This document shows positions 1 to 6,672 of a stretch of 7,502 bases of DNA, in pieces. The translations under genes and the position numbers were made by a program. Source of the DNA: Planctomycetales bacterium (GTDB lineage: Bacteria > Planctomycetota > Planctomycetia > Planctomycetales > Planctomycetaceae); contig JAGVKR010000607.1 of NCBI GenBank assembly GCA_020050375.1, forward strand, positions 1-7,502, written 5' to 3'. Positions within the stretch are counted from its first letter, which is position 1; the number at the start of each line of letters is the position of its first letter. Below the pieces are notes generated by a model. That model was given only the letters and a program-made list of their open reading frames with translations, searched no databases and had not been told where the DNA came from.

Positions 1-2
1 CC

Positions 3-866
3 GCCGGGCAGTCGATGATCGCTTACATCGGCGTGAGCTTTCTGCACGTCTTTCCAGGGATGGTGCTGTATGGACTATTCATGGGAGCCTTCTTCGCGAT
101 GACGATGTCGGGGGCGATGGTTCCGCCCGGCACAAGGCCGATGCGTCCGGCCGGCGCCCCGGCGATCGGCATTCACGTCGAAGATTTCACGAAGGTCGAC
201 AAGCCAAAGGAGATCGATCGGCCCCGCGCTGCCGCTCAACCCGTCGAACAGCGCGCCGCGGCACCGGGCGATCAGCAGCAGCCGACAGACGAAGCGCCCG
301 CATCGAAGCCAGAAGCGAAACCCGAAGTCGATCGGGCTGCCGAAGCGGATCTCCCGCCGGCGAACGACGTCCGCCCGATCGACGACAAGAATGAAGCCCT
401 CGCCGACCCGCTTGCCGAAGACGAGCAGACGGGGAGCAGCGCCGCTCCCGCGGGGGGGCCGGTCTTTCCCGGACCGGGGATGCCCGGCAACCGGGATCTC
501 CAGTTCATCGGCACGATATTCATGATGTACGGCATGATGTTCGTGGGGGGGCTGCTCATGCTTCTCTGGACGGTCTGGTTCGGCATGAGAACGATGTACG
601 TCATGCCGCTGATTGCCGACCGCGGTTGCAGTTTTTCCGAAGCACTGACGGAGAGCTGGCGGCTGACGAAAACGAGCTCGTGGCAACTGCTCCTGACTTA
701 CTTCCTCGCGTTTCTCATTGGGAGCATCGGCGCCAACTTCTGTTACATTGGCCTCGTGGCAACGCTGCCGATTTATTTCACGATCATCGCGTCGGCATAC
801 GAATCCCACGCCCTCCCGCAGTTCACGCCGGAAGACGAAGACGCGCCGTACGGCGAGCCGGTATAG
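3..866 (+). CDS. Polytopic membrane protein of unknown function, 5'-truncated by window edge
   Basis: The frame is open to the left edge. The first ATG (15) has no Shine-Dalgarno, so the true start is probably outside the window. Counting from that ATG (283 residues), residues 1-34 are hydrophobic, and residues 37-161 form a low-complexity segment rich in Pro, Ala, Glu and Asp. Then come about three membrane helices (roughly 163-190, 224-245, 246-262), joined by a loop reading PLIADRGCSFSEALTESWRL. That loop, followed by two helices and an 'ASAYE' end, resembles the poorly characterised DUF975 / glycerophosphodiester-phosphodiesterase membrane-domain type of protein; this is a family impression, not a proven match. 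No catalytic motif is visible. The tail overlaps the convergent cytochrome gene by about 94 nt. The membrane helices continue into the overlap, so this strand looks genuinely coding there. Function unknown. Confidence 0.75.
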   Translation, partial: AGQSMIAYIGVSFLHVFPGMVLYGLFMGAFFAMTMSGAMVPPGTRPMRPAGAPAIGIHVEDFTKVDKPKEIDRPRAAAQPVEQRAAAPGDQQQPTDEAPASKPEAKPEVDRAAEADLPPANDVRPIDDKNEALADPLAEDEQTGSSAAPAGGPVFPGPGMPGNRDLQFIGTIFMMYGMMFVGGLLMLLWTVWFGMRTMYVMPLIADRGCSFSEALTESWRLTKTSSWQLLLTYFLAFLIGSIGANFCYIGLVATLPIYFTIIASAYESHALPQFTPEDEDAPYGEPV

Positions 867-1372
867 CAGTCGGCGCAAGACGAGTCGTTGCGCAGGTGGC
901 GGCATTCCACTCCTTGTGCGATCAGGATCGTGCGGACGTACTTGTGGCATTCGACGCAGCTCATCGTCATGTCCATGAAGTTCAATGTGGCGCCGTCGAT
1001 CCGCTTCTCTCGAGCCGCCTTCTCCAATTTCGTGACGACTTTGCGGAAATCGTCGGAATGCTCTTTGTACAGCGGATCGTTCGAGACCATGAATTCCGCC
1101 GCCGCGCTCATCGCCCTCAGGTCCTTGGCCCCTCTTTCGATGAGCTCGAAATCCTCCAGCGCCAGACCTTCGATAATGTTCTGAGAGGACGACAGTTTCT
1201 TACGCATAAAGGCCTTCATTGCCAGTTTCTTGGCGCTCGGCTTGAGCTGTGACTCAGCTTTGGGAGCCTGTTCAGCGGCTTCCTGCGCGTTCGATGGAGC
1301 ATCGACGAGCCACGCCAGGGCCGCGAGCATCGCACCGGAAACAACAATCAACCACGGGAACGGGCGGGACAT
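773..1372 (-). CDS. Exported cytochrome c'-like haem protein
   Basis: 199 residues from the ATG at 1372. This start has GAGGA (1381-1385) 8 nt upstream and leads directly into a signal peptide (SRPFPWLIVVSGAMLAALAW, cleavage probably near SNA-QE), so the protein should be periplasmic. The mature part is helical and charged. A single CxxCH haem motif (CVECH, residues 139-143, DNA 944-958) lies late in the chain, followed by KYVR. A helix bundle with a C-terminal CxxCH is the pattern of cytochrome c'/c-556, which carries electrons or binds small gases; the exact role here is unknown. Family members usually end soon after the haem motif, but this one runs on for about 56 residues containing four further Cys, including a CADC pair without His. 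Its last ~30 residues are antisense to the neighbouring membrane protein gene. The tail may be a read-through extension. Confidence 0.82.
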   Translation of the reverse strand: MSRPFPWLIVVSGAMLAALAWLVDAPSNAQEAAEQAPKAESQLKPSAKKLAMKAFMRKKLSSSQNIIEGLALEDFELIERGAKDLRAMSAAAEFMVSNDPLYKEHSDDFRKVVTKLEKAAREKRIDGATLNFMDMTMSCVECHKYVRTILIAQGVECRHLRNDSSCADCYTGSPYGASSSSGVNCGRAWDSYADAMIVK

Positions 1373-1480
1373 GGCAAGAATCCTCATTCGAGAGTGAACG
1401 TGACGAGGGGAAAACACACGAGACCAACAAGAGCCGGTGATCGGGGCCCGTCGTGCGGCAAATTCGGATCGCCGAGCTGC

Positions 1481-1510
1481 CGACCGGTCAGCGCAATTCA
1501 GAACCGGTCG
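1481..1510. repeat. 8-bp inverted repeat between CBS gene and cytochrome gene
   Basis: CGACCGGT (1481-1488) and ACCGGTCG (1503-1510) are perfect inverse complements separated by 14 nt. The repeat starts 18 nt past the stop codon of the minus-strand CBS gene. It could be the stem of a weak transcription end, but no T-run follows on the minus strand. It could equally be an operator for the cytochrome gene about 110 nt downstream. The 155-nt gap 1373-1527 otherwise shows only the cytochrome ribosome binding site. Confidence 0.4.
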
Positions 1511-1527
1511 AACAGAGCGAGATCCGG

Positions 1528-2004
1528 CTACGCCGACGGGACGCTCGGCGGTTCAGCCAATCGCGCCCAGTCACGCACGACGCTTTCCGGATTTTCGTCA
1601 ACCAGCAGCCGACCGATGTCACGAAACTCATGGCTGAGCAAATCAAGGATGTCGTCCAGGCTAACCAGTCCCGCCAGCTTGCCAGCCCGATCCGTAACCG
1701 GAAGCCTGCGGAAGGAACCCACACGCATCAGACGCAGCGCATCTTCCACTGAAGTTTCCGCCGAGACGGTCGTCACTTGACGCGTCATTACGTCGACCAA
1801 AGTCGTTTGCGACGGATCGCGGCCCTCGGCCAGAACCCGGACAGTCAAGTCGCGATCGGTCACGATGCCGATCGGCTCATGCAACCGGTTCACTATGACG
1901 AGCGTTCCGACCTTGCGAGCCAGCATTCGTTGGGCGCCCGTCTGCGCCAATTCTTCGGGCCTCGCAACATCGACCTCCCGCACGCAGATCGTTTCAACCG
2001 ACAT
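1528..2004 (-). CDS. Paired CBS-domain protein
   Basis: 158 residues from the ATG at 2004. An AAGGGG ribosome binding site lies 6 nt before this codon; the adjacent ATG at 2007 would leave only 3 nt, and longer starts (2037, 2136) run into the upstream gene. Two CBS repeats are visible. CBS1 (about residues 5-58) carries the signature GIVTDRDLT (46-54); CBS2 (about 72-125) begins DVMTRQVTTV and carries GLVSLDDIL (112-120). The remaining ~30 residues are a short charged tail. CBS pairs (Bateman modules) bind adenine nucleotides or S-adenosylmethionine and usually report energy state. With no fused effector domain, this is a stand-alone cytosolic sensor whose partner is not visible. It is the third gene of the probable csrA operon, 11 nt after the preceding stop. 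Confidence 0.88.
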   Translation of the reverse strand: MSVETICVREVDVARPEELAQTGAQRMLARKVGTLVIVNRLHEPIGIVTDRDLTVRVLAEGRDPSQTTLVDVMTRQVTTVSAETSVEDALRLMRVGSFRRLPVTDRAGKLAGLVSLDDILDLLSHEFRDIGRLLVDENPESVVRDWARLAEPPSVPSA

Positions 2005-2015
2005 CATGGTCCCCT

Positions 2016-2492
2016 TTATGGCTGATGAGTCCGCCATGAGATCGACGCCATTGTCGAGTCCCCTTGCACGAAGGGAGAGCCATCGAGCGCCGATTGATGC
2101 AGCGCTGCCGCCACGGCCTTCTGCAACGGCTGCCAAAGGTGGCTCTCGTTGTAGTTCAATTCCAAGTCACAGGCCCTCTGGGCATGTTCCAACGCCTGAT
2201 CAATCCGCCCCTGAGACGCCAGATCCGCCGCGATTCCAGCCTGCCTTTCGGCCTCGCGGGCATCACGTTCGACCTGCTCCAGCCAGCGCATCGCCGCTTT
2301 CCAGTCGGCCGACTCTCTGCCAGCCGTGGAACGGGCCATCAGGGCTGCCTGCGACGATTTCAGGCCTTGCAGATTGAGCCCTCGACTTCCGAACTGCGTC
2401 GACCAGTGGCAACCGGTCCACTTGCCACGCGCTTGCTCGAAGGCCGATGTGATCTCAGATGTGCCCATGGCATTCGGCCAATGATCGTTCAT
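2016..2492 (-). CDS. Helical hypothetical protein, TPR-like hairpin
   Basis: 158 residues, not recognised as a named family. Residues 1-60 have no clear motif. Residues 63-133 look like two or three amphipathic helices: a charged stretch (WLEQVERDAREAERQ, 70-84) then GRIDQALEHAQRACDLE (95-111), whose spacing resembles one tetratricopeptide-type hairpin, as in protein-protein interaction modules. No signal peptide, membrane helix or catalytic motif is apparent. It sits 11 nt after csrA and 11 nt before the CBS gene, all on the minus strand, so co-transcription is likely. No good Shine-Dalgarno precedes the ATG at 2492 (GCAACAAAA only), which suggests translational coupling to csrA. The ATG at 2468 is a weaker alternative. 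A role linked to CsrA would be speculation. Confidence 0.7.
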   Translation of the reverse strand: MNDHWPNAMGTSEITSAFEQARGKWTGCHWSTQFGSRGLNLQGLKSSQAALMARSTAGRESADWKAAMRWLEQVERDAREAERQAGIAADLASQGRIDQALEHAQRACDLELNYNESHLWQPLQKAVAAALHQSALDGSPFVQGDSTMASISWRTHQP

Positions 2493-2503
2493 TTTTGTTG
2501 CGG

Positions 2504-2704
2504 TCAGTTCCGCATACCACTATGCGTGTCGTTTGAATGAAGAGCGACAACACGTCTCTTGCCAATCTCGGCCCGATACACATGAACTGAAGAGGAAGCG
2601 ACAATTCCCAGTCGCACCTTCCCCCCTTCGACACGGACGACGGTGAGGTGGATGTTTTCTCCGATCACAATCTCTTCACCTGTGCGGCGCGTCATGACCA
2701 GCAT
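2504..2704 (-). CDS. csrA: Carbon storage regulator CsrA (RsmA), RNA-binding translational regulator
   Basis: 66 residues from the ATG at 2704, preceded by a strong AAGGAG 7 nt away (2711-2716). The sequence follows CsrA throughout: MLVMTRRTGEEIVIGENI at the N-terminus, then GGKVRLGIVA and VYRAEI. R44, a main RNA contact in CsrA, is present, as are R6, R7 and G9. Small departures are M4 for the usual Leu, S37 where most homologues have Pro after the alanine, and A45 for the usual Glu. CsrA homodimers bind GGA motifs in mRNA leaders, often at the ribosome binding site, and block or alter translation; they reshape carbon metabolism, motility and biofilm formation. This is the first gene of a minus-strand group with the helical hypothetical and CBS genes. 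Its own leader is rich in GGA motifs, consistent with autoregulation. Confidence 0.95.
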   Translation of the reverse strand: MLVMTRRTGEEIVIGENIHLTVVRVEGGKVRLGIVASSSVHVYRAEIGKRRVVALHSNDTHSGMRN

Positions 2705-2761
2705 GGTTTTCTCCTTCCTGGAACTTCGTGAGACGATTGTCCCGGACACGATAACGTGCAG

Positions 2762-2776
2762 GGCACTTCGCGTGCC
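2762..2776. repeat. 5-bp inverted repeat in csrA leader region
   Basis: GGCAC (2762-2766) and GTGCC (2772-2776) flank TTCGC. A further GTGC at 2756-2759 could pair with GCAC at 2763-2766 instead. In the csrA transcript this would be a small hairpin about 60 nt upstream of the start codon. It is short enough to be chance. Confidence 0.25.
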
Positions 2777-2794
2777 GAACGCTTCCTGCGACGC

Positions 2795-2800
2795 TATAAT
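2795..2800 (+). promoter_or_regulatory. Possible -10 box (TATAAT) for the kinase operon
   Basis: This is a perfect TATAAT on the + strand. At 17-nt spacing the -35 position (2772-2777, GTGCCG) matches only three of six consensus bases, and there is no extended -10 TG. If used, the kinase mRNA would have a leader of roughly 240 nt that includes the 2895-2925 hairpins. Confidence 0.25.
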
Positions 2801-2894
2801 CCATTCGCGAACGACGATCATCGGCCGCAACGGGGTAACAGCCGGGCAATTGCGGGTTTCAGTGCGCTTCCTGCTCGGCCGGGGCCCCTGAAAA

Positions 2895-2925
2895 CCAGTC
2901 CCCGACTGGCTGATCATTGGCCAGT
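2895..2925. repeat. Overlapping inverted repeats with a shared central arm
   Basis: CCAGTC (2895-2900) pairs perfectly with GACTGG (2904-2909) across three C bases. ACTGGC (2905-2910) also pairs perfectly with GCCAGT (2920-2925) across a 9-nt spacer containing TGATCA. The two stems share the arm 2904-2910 and so exclude each other. As DNA, the three half-sites could be an operator; as RNA, they could form a two-state hairpin in the kinase leader. Confidence 0.45.
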
Positions 2926-3048
2926 TGGAAAAGATTCATCCAGTCGTCTCCTGATCTGCGAGACTTCGTCCGGTCAAACCCCGGCCGACAGCCCTGTATT
3001 GAAGCGGCCCAGGGCCGTTCGCGGTGTCATCCCCCGTTCAGGCCTGTC

Positions 3049-5157
3049 ATGAAATTGCCTTTTCTAACGGTCGCCGGACTTTTGGTTGCTCTGGCAATGA
3101 TCGCGACTTGCATCATTGGCGCCCTGTCCTTTGGGATCACGTCGGAATCGGCGGATAAGGTGCGCAGCACGCTCATCGGGATTTGCGGGTTTCTCTTGGC
3201 CGTTCTGTCCGTCGGCCCCTTCGTCTCATTTCGAGAGGATCGCCGCAGAAAGGAGACGGAAGAGAGCTTGCGAAACAGCGAATCGCAAATGCGCGCCGTA
3301 TTGGAAACGGCAGTCGACGCAATCATCTCCATTGACGAGCGCGGGATTGTCCAAAGGATCAACGAGGCGGCCGAGCAGATGTTCGGATACGCCCGTTCCG
3401 AGATCGTCGGACGGAATGTGAATATTCTCATGTCATCTCCCGAGCGCGAGGCGCACGATGGCTATCTGGCTCGCTATCGAGCGACGGGGGAACGGAAGAT
3501 CATCGGCATCGGACGCGAGGTGGTCTGCCGGCGCAAGGATGGCACCGAATTCCCGGCGGATCTCGCCGTTGGCGAGTATCGCGTCGAAAACCAGCGCAAG
3601 TTCACCGGGTTTCTCCGCGATATTTCCGACCGGAAGCGATCGGAAGCCCGAATTCGCGAGCAGGCGGCGCTTCTCGACAAGGCACGCGAGGCGATTCTCG
3701 TTCGCGACCTCGACGATCACATTACTTTTTGGAATCAGGCCGCAGAGAGGTTGTACGGCTGGTCGGCGGACGAAGCCTGCGGCCAGACCTGTCGTGACTT
3801 GTTCTTTAAGGGGGACGGCACGCAGCTCGAGCCAGCGAAGCGCGCCGTCCTCAACGGCGATGAATGGGTGGGCGAGTTGCGAAAGACGACCCGGGACGGC
3901 CGGGAAGTGATCGTCGAGTCCCGCTGGTCTCTGCTTCGTGACGACAAGAGCCGCCCGGTCGAGATCCTCGCCATCGAGGCCGACGTCACCGACAAAAAGG
4001 AGCGCGAACGACAGGCATTGCGGGCCCAGAGGCTCGAGAGCATCGGCACGCTGGCCGGTGGAATCGCCCACGATCTCAACAACATGCTGACCCCGATCCT
4101 GATGTCAGCCAAGCTGCTGAGGAAGGAGCGTCCGGCCGCAGAGCGAGATGGTCTCATCGACAACATTCTCGCCAGTGCCGAACGCGGTGCGGAAATGATC
4201 AAGCAATTGCTGTCATTCACCGGCGGCGTGGAAACGCAGCGAACGCCAGTCGATCTGCGCGCAATCGTGCGCGAGATCAATTCGCTGCTGGAACACACGC
4301 TTTCCAAGTCGATCACATTACGTGCAGAGGTCGCCGCCGACCTGTGGCCGATTTCCGGCGATTCAACCCAGCTCGCGCAGGTTCTCATGAATCTGTGCGT
4401 CAACGCCCGCGATGCAATGCCCGACGGGGGAACCCTGACGATCGCCGGTGAGAACCGTCGATTGGACGAGGAATTCGTGGCCGCGAATCCCGACCTCGCT
4501 CCGGGACCACACGCCGTGCTGACCGTCACCGATACCGGCAGCGGTATCCCTCCCGATGTGATCGATCGTGTGTTTGACCCGTTTTTCACGACCAAAGAGC
4601 TCGGCAAAGGAACGGGCCTGGGGTTGTCGACCGTTCTGGGAATCGTCAAGAGTCATGGCGGGACGATCCGCATTTCCAGCTCTCCGGGACGCGGAACCAG
4701 CTTCACCGTCTTCCTTCCGACGATCGAGACGGAGGAAATCTCCCGCTCGCAACCAGCCTCCAGCACGCTGCCTCATGAACCGGGAAAACGGGTCCTGGTG
4801 GTCGATGACGAGGCCTTCATCCTGACGGCCGTCAAAGCCACGCTGAAAGACGCGGGATACCACGTTTCCATCGCGCATGACGGCTCAGAGGCGATATCGG
4901 TCATCCGGGAACAGCCATCAAACTTCAATGTCGCCATCGTCGATATGATGATGCCCGGCATGGACGGCCCCGCTACGATGCGCGCCCTGCGTGAGATCGA
5001 CCCGAAGATTCGCATCATCGCCAGCAGCGGCCTGCGGACGGCGGACGACGCTGCAAAGCTTGTCGAGGGGGCCACGGCGTTTCTTCAAAAACCGTATACT
5101 GACGACCAGCTTCTGGCAACTCTGTCGAAGGTTCTGCATGAAGGGGGGCCATTTTGA
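3049..5157 (+). CDS. Membrane-anchored hybrid sensor histidine kinase with FixL-like PAS domain
   Basis: 702 residues from the ATG at 3049, which leads straight into a membrane segment; only a weak AGG lies 6 nt upstream. Order: two membrane helices (about 5-27 and 41-60), PAS1 (about 78-195), PAS2 (about 203-318), HisKA with LAGGIAHDLNN (phospho-acceptor H341), HATPase with the N box around N448/N452, DTGSGIP (495-501) and GKGTGLGLS (519-527), then a receiver (580-697) with D586/D587, phospho-acceptor D632 and K681. PAS1 aligns closely with the haem PAS of FixL: H136, R142 and R156 match the haem ligand H200, R206 and R220 of Bradyrhizobium FixL at the same spacing. Oxygen or another gas is therefore a plausible signal, not proven. 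No HPt domain is seen. The receiver may tune kinase output, while the next gene supplies a separate response regulator. The stop overlaps that gene's start, indicating tight co-expression. Confidence 0.93.
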   Translation: MKLPFLTVAGLLVALAMIATCIIGALSFGITSESADKVRSTLIGICGFLLAVLSVGPFVSFREDRRRKETEESLRNSESQMRAVLETAVDAIISIDERGIVQRINEAAEQMFGYARSEIVGRNVNILMSSPEREAHDGYLARYRATGERKIIGIGREVVCRRKDGTEFPADLAVGEYRVENQRKFTGFLRDISDRKRSEARIREQAALLDKAREAILVRDLDDHITFWNQAAERLYGWSADEACGQTCRDLFFKGDGTQLEPAKRAVLNGDEWVGELRKTTRDGREVIVESRWSLLRDDKSRPVEILAIEADVTDKKERERQALRAQRLESIGTLAGGIAHDLNNMLTPILMSAKLLRKERPAAERDGLIDNILASAERGAEMIKQLLSFTGGVETQRTPVDLRAIVREINSLLEHTLSKSITLRAEVAADLWPISGDSTQLAQVLMNLCVNARDAMPDGGTLTIAGENRRLDEEFVAANPDLAPGPHAVLTVTDTGSGIPPDVIDRVFDPFFTTKELGKGTGLGLSTVLGIVKSHGGTIRISSSPGRGTSFTVFLPTIETEEISRSQPASSTLPHEPGKRVLVVDDEAFILTAVKATLKDAGYHVSIAHDGSEAISVIREQPSNFNVAIVDMMMPGMDGPATMRALREIDPKIRIIASSGLRTADDAAKLVEGATAFLQKPYTDDQLLATLSKVLHEGGPF
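5141..5156 (+). promoter_or_regulatory. Ribosome binding site and TTG start of the response regulator
   Basis: AAGGGGGG (5141-5148) sits 5 nt before a TTG codon (5154-5156). The regulator frame is closed upstream by TGA at 5139-5141, and no ATG or GTG precedes the receiver domain, so TTG is the only usual start codon that leaves the receiver intact. TTG overlaps the kinase stop codon (TTGA), typical of translational coupling. Confidence 0.75.
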
Positions 5158-6668
5158 GATCCCGTGCTCCGCAAGGCCCGGCGCGCACCCTGTTGGTCAT
5201 CGACGATGAGCCATTGATCCTCGACTGCTTCAGGTATCTGTTTCCTCCGTCGGAGGTGAAGCTGGTCACCGCCACCAGCGCGTCCGAAGGAATCAGACTC
5301 TTTTCGGAAACGAGACCGGACGTCGTCACACTCGACATTGGATTACCCGACATCTCCGGTCTGGAGGCCTTGCGCCGTCTGCGGGAGGCCGATGCCCGCG
5401 TGCCCGTGATCCTCGTCACCGGTCAGGGAACCGCAGCGACGGCGATCGAGGCGATGCGTCTTGGCGCCTTCGACTACGTGCTGAAACCGCCCGATCCCGA
5501 TGCGCTTTGCAAACTGCTGTCCCGGGCCTTCGAGGTCAGCCGGCTCATGCGCGTTCCCGCCAAAGTCCCGGGCGCCCAATCCGAAGACGAGGCGTGCCTC
5601 GAGGCAGGCGATCTCCTGATCGGCCGTTCTCCGCCGATGCAGGAGGTCTACAAGTCGATCGGACGGGTCGCCCCCCAGGATGTGACGGCACTGATTCTCG
5701 GTGAAAGCGGCACCGGCAAGGAACTTGTGGCGCGGGCCATCTACCACTACAGCCGTCGGGCCGACAAGCCGTTTCTCGCGATCAACTGTGCGGCCATTCC
5801 CGAGAGCCTGCTCGAGAGCGAGCTCTTCGGTCACGAGAAGGGGGCCTTCACAGGCGCCGATCGGAGGCGCATCGGCAAATTCGAGCAATGCCATGAGGGA
5901 ACACTGTTTCTGGACGAAGTCGGCGATATGTCGCCGATGATTCAGACCAAAATCCTCCGCGTGCTGCAGGGCGGAGAATTCGAGCGGGTGGGAGGCAGCG
6001 AGACAATCAAGACCAGCGTCCGGATCATTGCCGCAACGAATCGCGATCTCGAGGCGCGCGTGACCAGCGGACACTTTCGCGGGGATCTGTACTACCGTCT
6101 GAACGTCTTTACGATCCGGCTTCCGCCGCTGCGAGATCGGGGCGACGACATCCCCCTTCTCGCCCGGCATTTCCTGAAGCGATTCAGTCGTGATTTCGGC
6201 AAACAAGTCCACGAGTACGCGCCAGAAGCTCTGGAATTGCTGTCGCGTTACGCCTGGCCCGGAAACGTCCGCGAGTTGCAGAGCGTCGTCAAACAGGCGC
6301 TGCTGGAGGCGGTCGGTCCTGTGATCGTTCCCGGATTTCTGCCCGGAACACTGCGGTCGGATCAGCCGGCAACAAACCCATCCGAGCAGTTGTCTCCACC
6401 GAGAGCCGCCGATCTCGCGGTGTTCATCGGCGAACGGCTTCGATCCGGTTCCACGCACCTGCATGCCGAGACATTGGCACTGATGGAACGAGTTCTGTTG
6501 ACGGAAGTCCTTCGGCATACCGCCGGTAATCTGTCTCACGCGGCTCGAATCCTCGGAATCACACGCCCCACCTTGCGGACGAAACTGGCCGACGCAGGCC
6601 TTGCGATCGATCGCACGCTCCTCGAATCGGGCGACAATCGCGACATTGCTCAAAACTCTGACGGGTAG
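5154..6668 (+). CDS. NtrC-family sigma-54-dependent response regulator
   Basis: 504 residues. Receiver domain at about 12-128 with acidic pair D17/D18, phospho-acceptor D61 ([10 protein letters not shown]), T89 and K111. AAA+ domain at about 155-395 with Walker A GESGTGKE (183-190), the intact sigma-54 contact loop GAFTGA (230-235), Walker B LFLDEVGD (251-258) and the usual YYRLNVF and WPGNVREL blocks. After a linker comes a Fis-type helix-turn-helix (about 455-481, [20 protein letters not shown]). Architecture and length are standard. It should bind upstream enhancer sites, hydrolyse ATP and open sigma-54 RNA polymerase complexes when phosphorylated. Its start overlaps the kinase stop, making that kinase the likely phosphodonor. 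The sigma-54 promoter-like sequence just beyond its stop makes the next genes the first candidate targets. It is close to NtrC/AtoC/ZraR-type regulators; the specific subgroup cannot be assigned. Confidence 0.95.
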   Translation: MRSRAPQGPARTLLVIDDEPLILDCFRYLFPPSEVKLVTATSASEGIRLFSETRPDVVTLDIGLPDISGLEALRRLREADARVPVILVTGQGTAATAIEAMRLGAFDYVLKPPDPDALCKLLSRAFEVSRLMRVPAKVPGAQSEDEACLEAGDLLIGRSPPMQEVYKSIGRVAPQDVTALILGESGTGKELVARAIYHYSRRADKPFLAINCAAIPESLLESELFGHEKGAFTGADRRRIGKFEQCHEGTLFLDEVGDMSPMIQTKILRVLQGGEFERVGGSETIKTSVRIIAATNRDLEARVTSGHFRGDLYYRLNVFTIRLPPLRDRGDDIPLLARHFLKRFSRDFGKQVHEYAPEALELLSRYAWPGNVRELQSVVKQALLEAVGPVIVPGFLPGTLRSDQPATNPSEQLSPPRAADLAVFIGERLRSGSTHLHAETLALMERVLLTEVLRHTAGNLSHAARILGITRPTLRTKLADAGLAIDRTLLESGDNRDIAQNSDG

Positions 6669-6672
6669 ATTC

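Larger units (their letters stand above)
2712..2802 (-). promoter_or_regulatory. Cluster of GGA motifs in the csrA leader (candidate CsrA autoregulatory sites)
   Basis: Read on the minus strand, GGA occurs at 2800-2802 (in AATGGATT), 2784-2786, 2740-2742, 2716-2718 and 2712-2714. The last two fall in or next to the ribosome binding site (AGGAAGGAG). The first and last fit the ANGGA core bound by CsrA. Binding at the Shine-Dalgarno is the known way CsrA represses its own translation in several bacteria; here it is inferred only. Confidence 0.35.
2705..3048. promoter_or_regulatory. Divergent control region between csrA and the histidine kinase operon
   Basis: 344 bp without a convincing gene. 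It must hold the promoters for csrA (leftward) and the kinase operon (rightward). It contains the csrA ribosome binding site, five GGA motifs in the csrA leader sense, a small inverted repeat at 2762-2776, a TATAAT at 2795-2800 on the + strand and a three-armed inverted repeat at 2895-2925. No clear housekeeping promoter with both boxes and no good sigma-54 site was found on either strand. Confidence 0.6.

Noticed and set aside
75..950. 291-codon minus-strand frame across the membrane protein gene
   Set aside because: Arg/His-rich low-quality protein with no motif; the + strand encodes plausible membrane helices and the overlapping cytochrome frame has a haem motif.
2064..2540. 158-codon + strand frame opposite the helical hypothetical gene
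   Set aside because: No ribosome site or motif. The minus strand fits the tight spacing with csrA and the CBS gene and has a coherent helical pattern.
2705..2917. Longer csrA start (137 codons)
   Set aside because: CsrA is about 60-70 residues and always begins MLxLTR. The AAGGAG site 7 nt before the ATG at 2704 settles the start.
2908..2921. Second GG-N10-GC spacing on the + strand upstream of the kinase
   Set aside because: The -12 side reads TTGGC rather than TTGC in register, and the -24 side lacks the AC after TGGC; it is better explained by the inverted repeat there.
2917..3048. N-terminal extension of the kinase from a TTG at 2917
   Set aside because: The added 44 residues have no domain character and lie before a membrane helix that begins directly at the ATG at 3049; the extension also runs through the inverted repeat at 2895-2925.
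3735..4649. 304-codon open frame antisense to the kinase core
   Set aside because: Serine/arginine-rich composition typical of a shadow frame; the opposite strand has intact HisKA/HATPase motifs.
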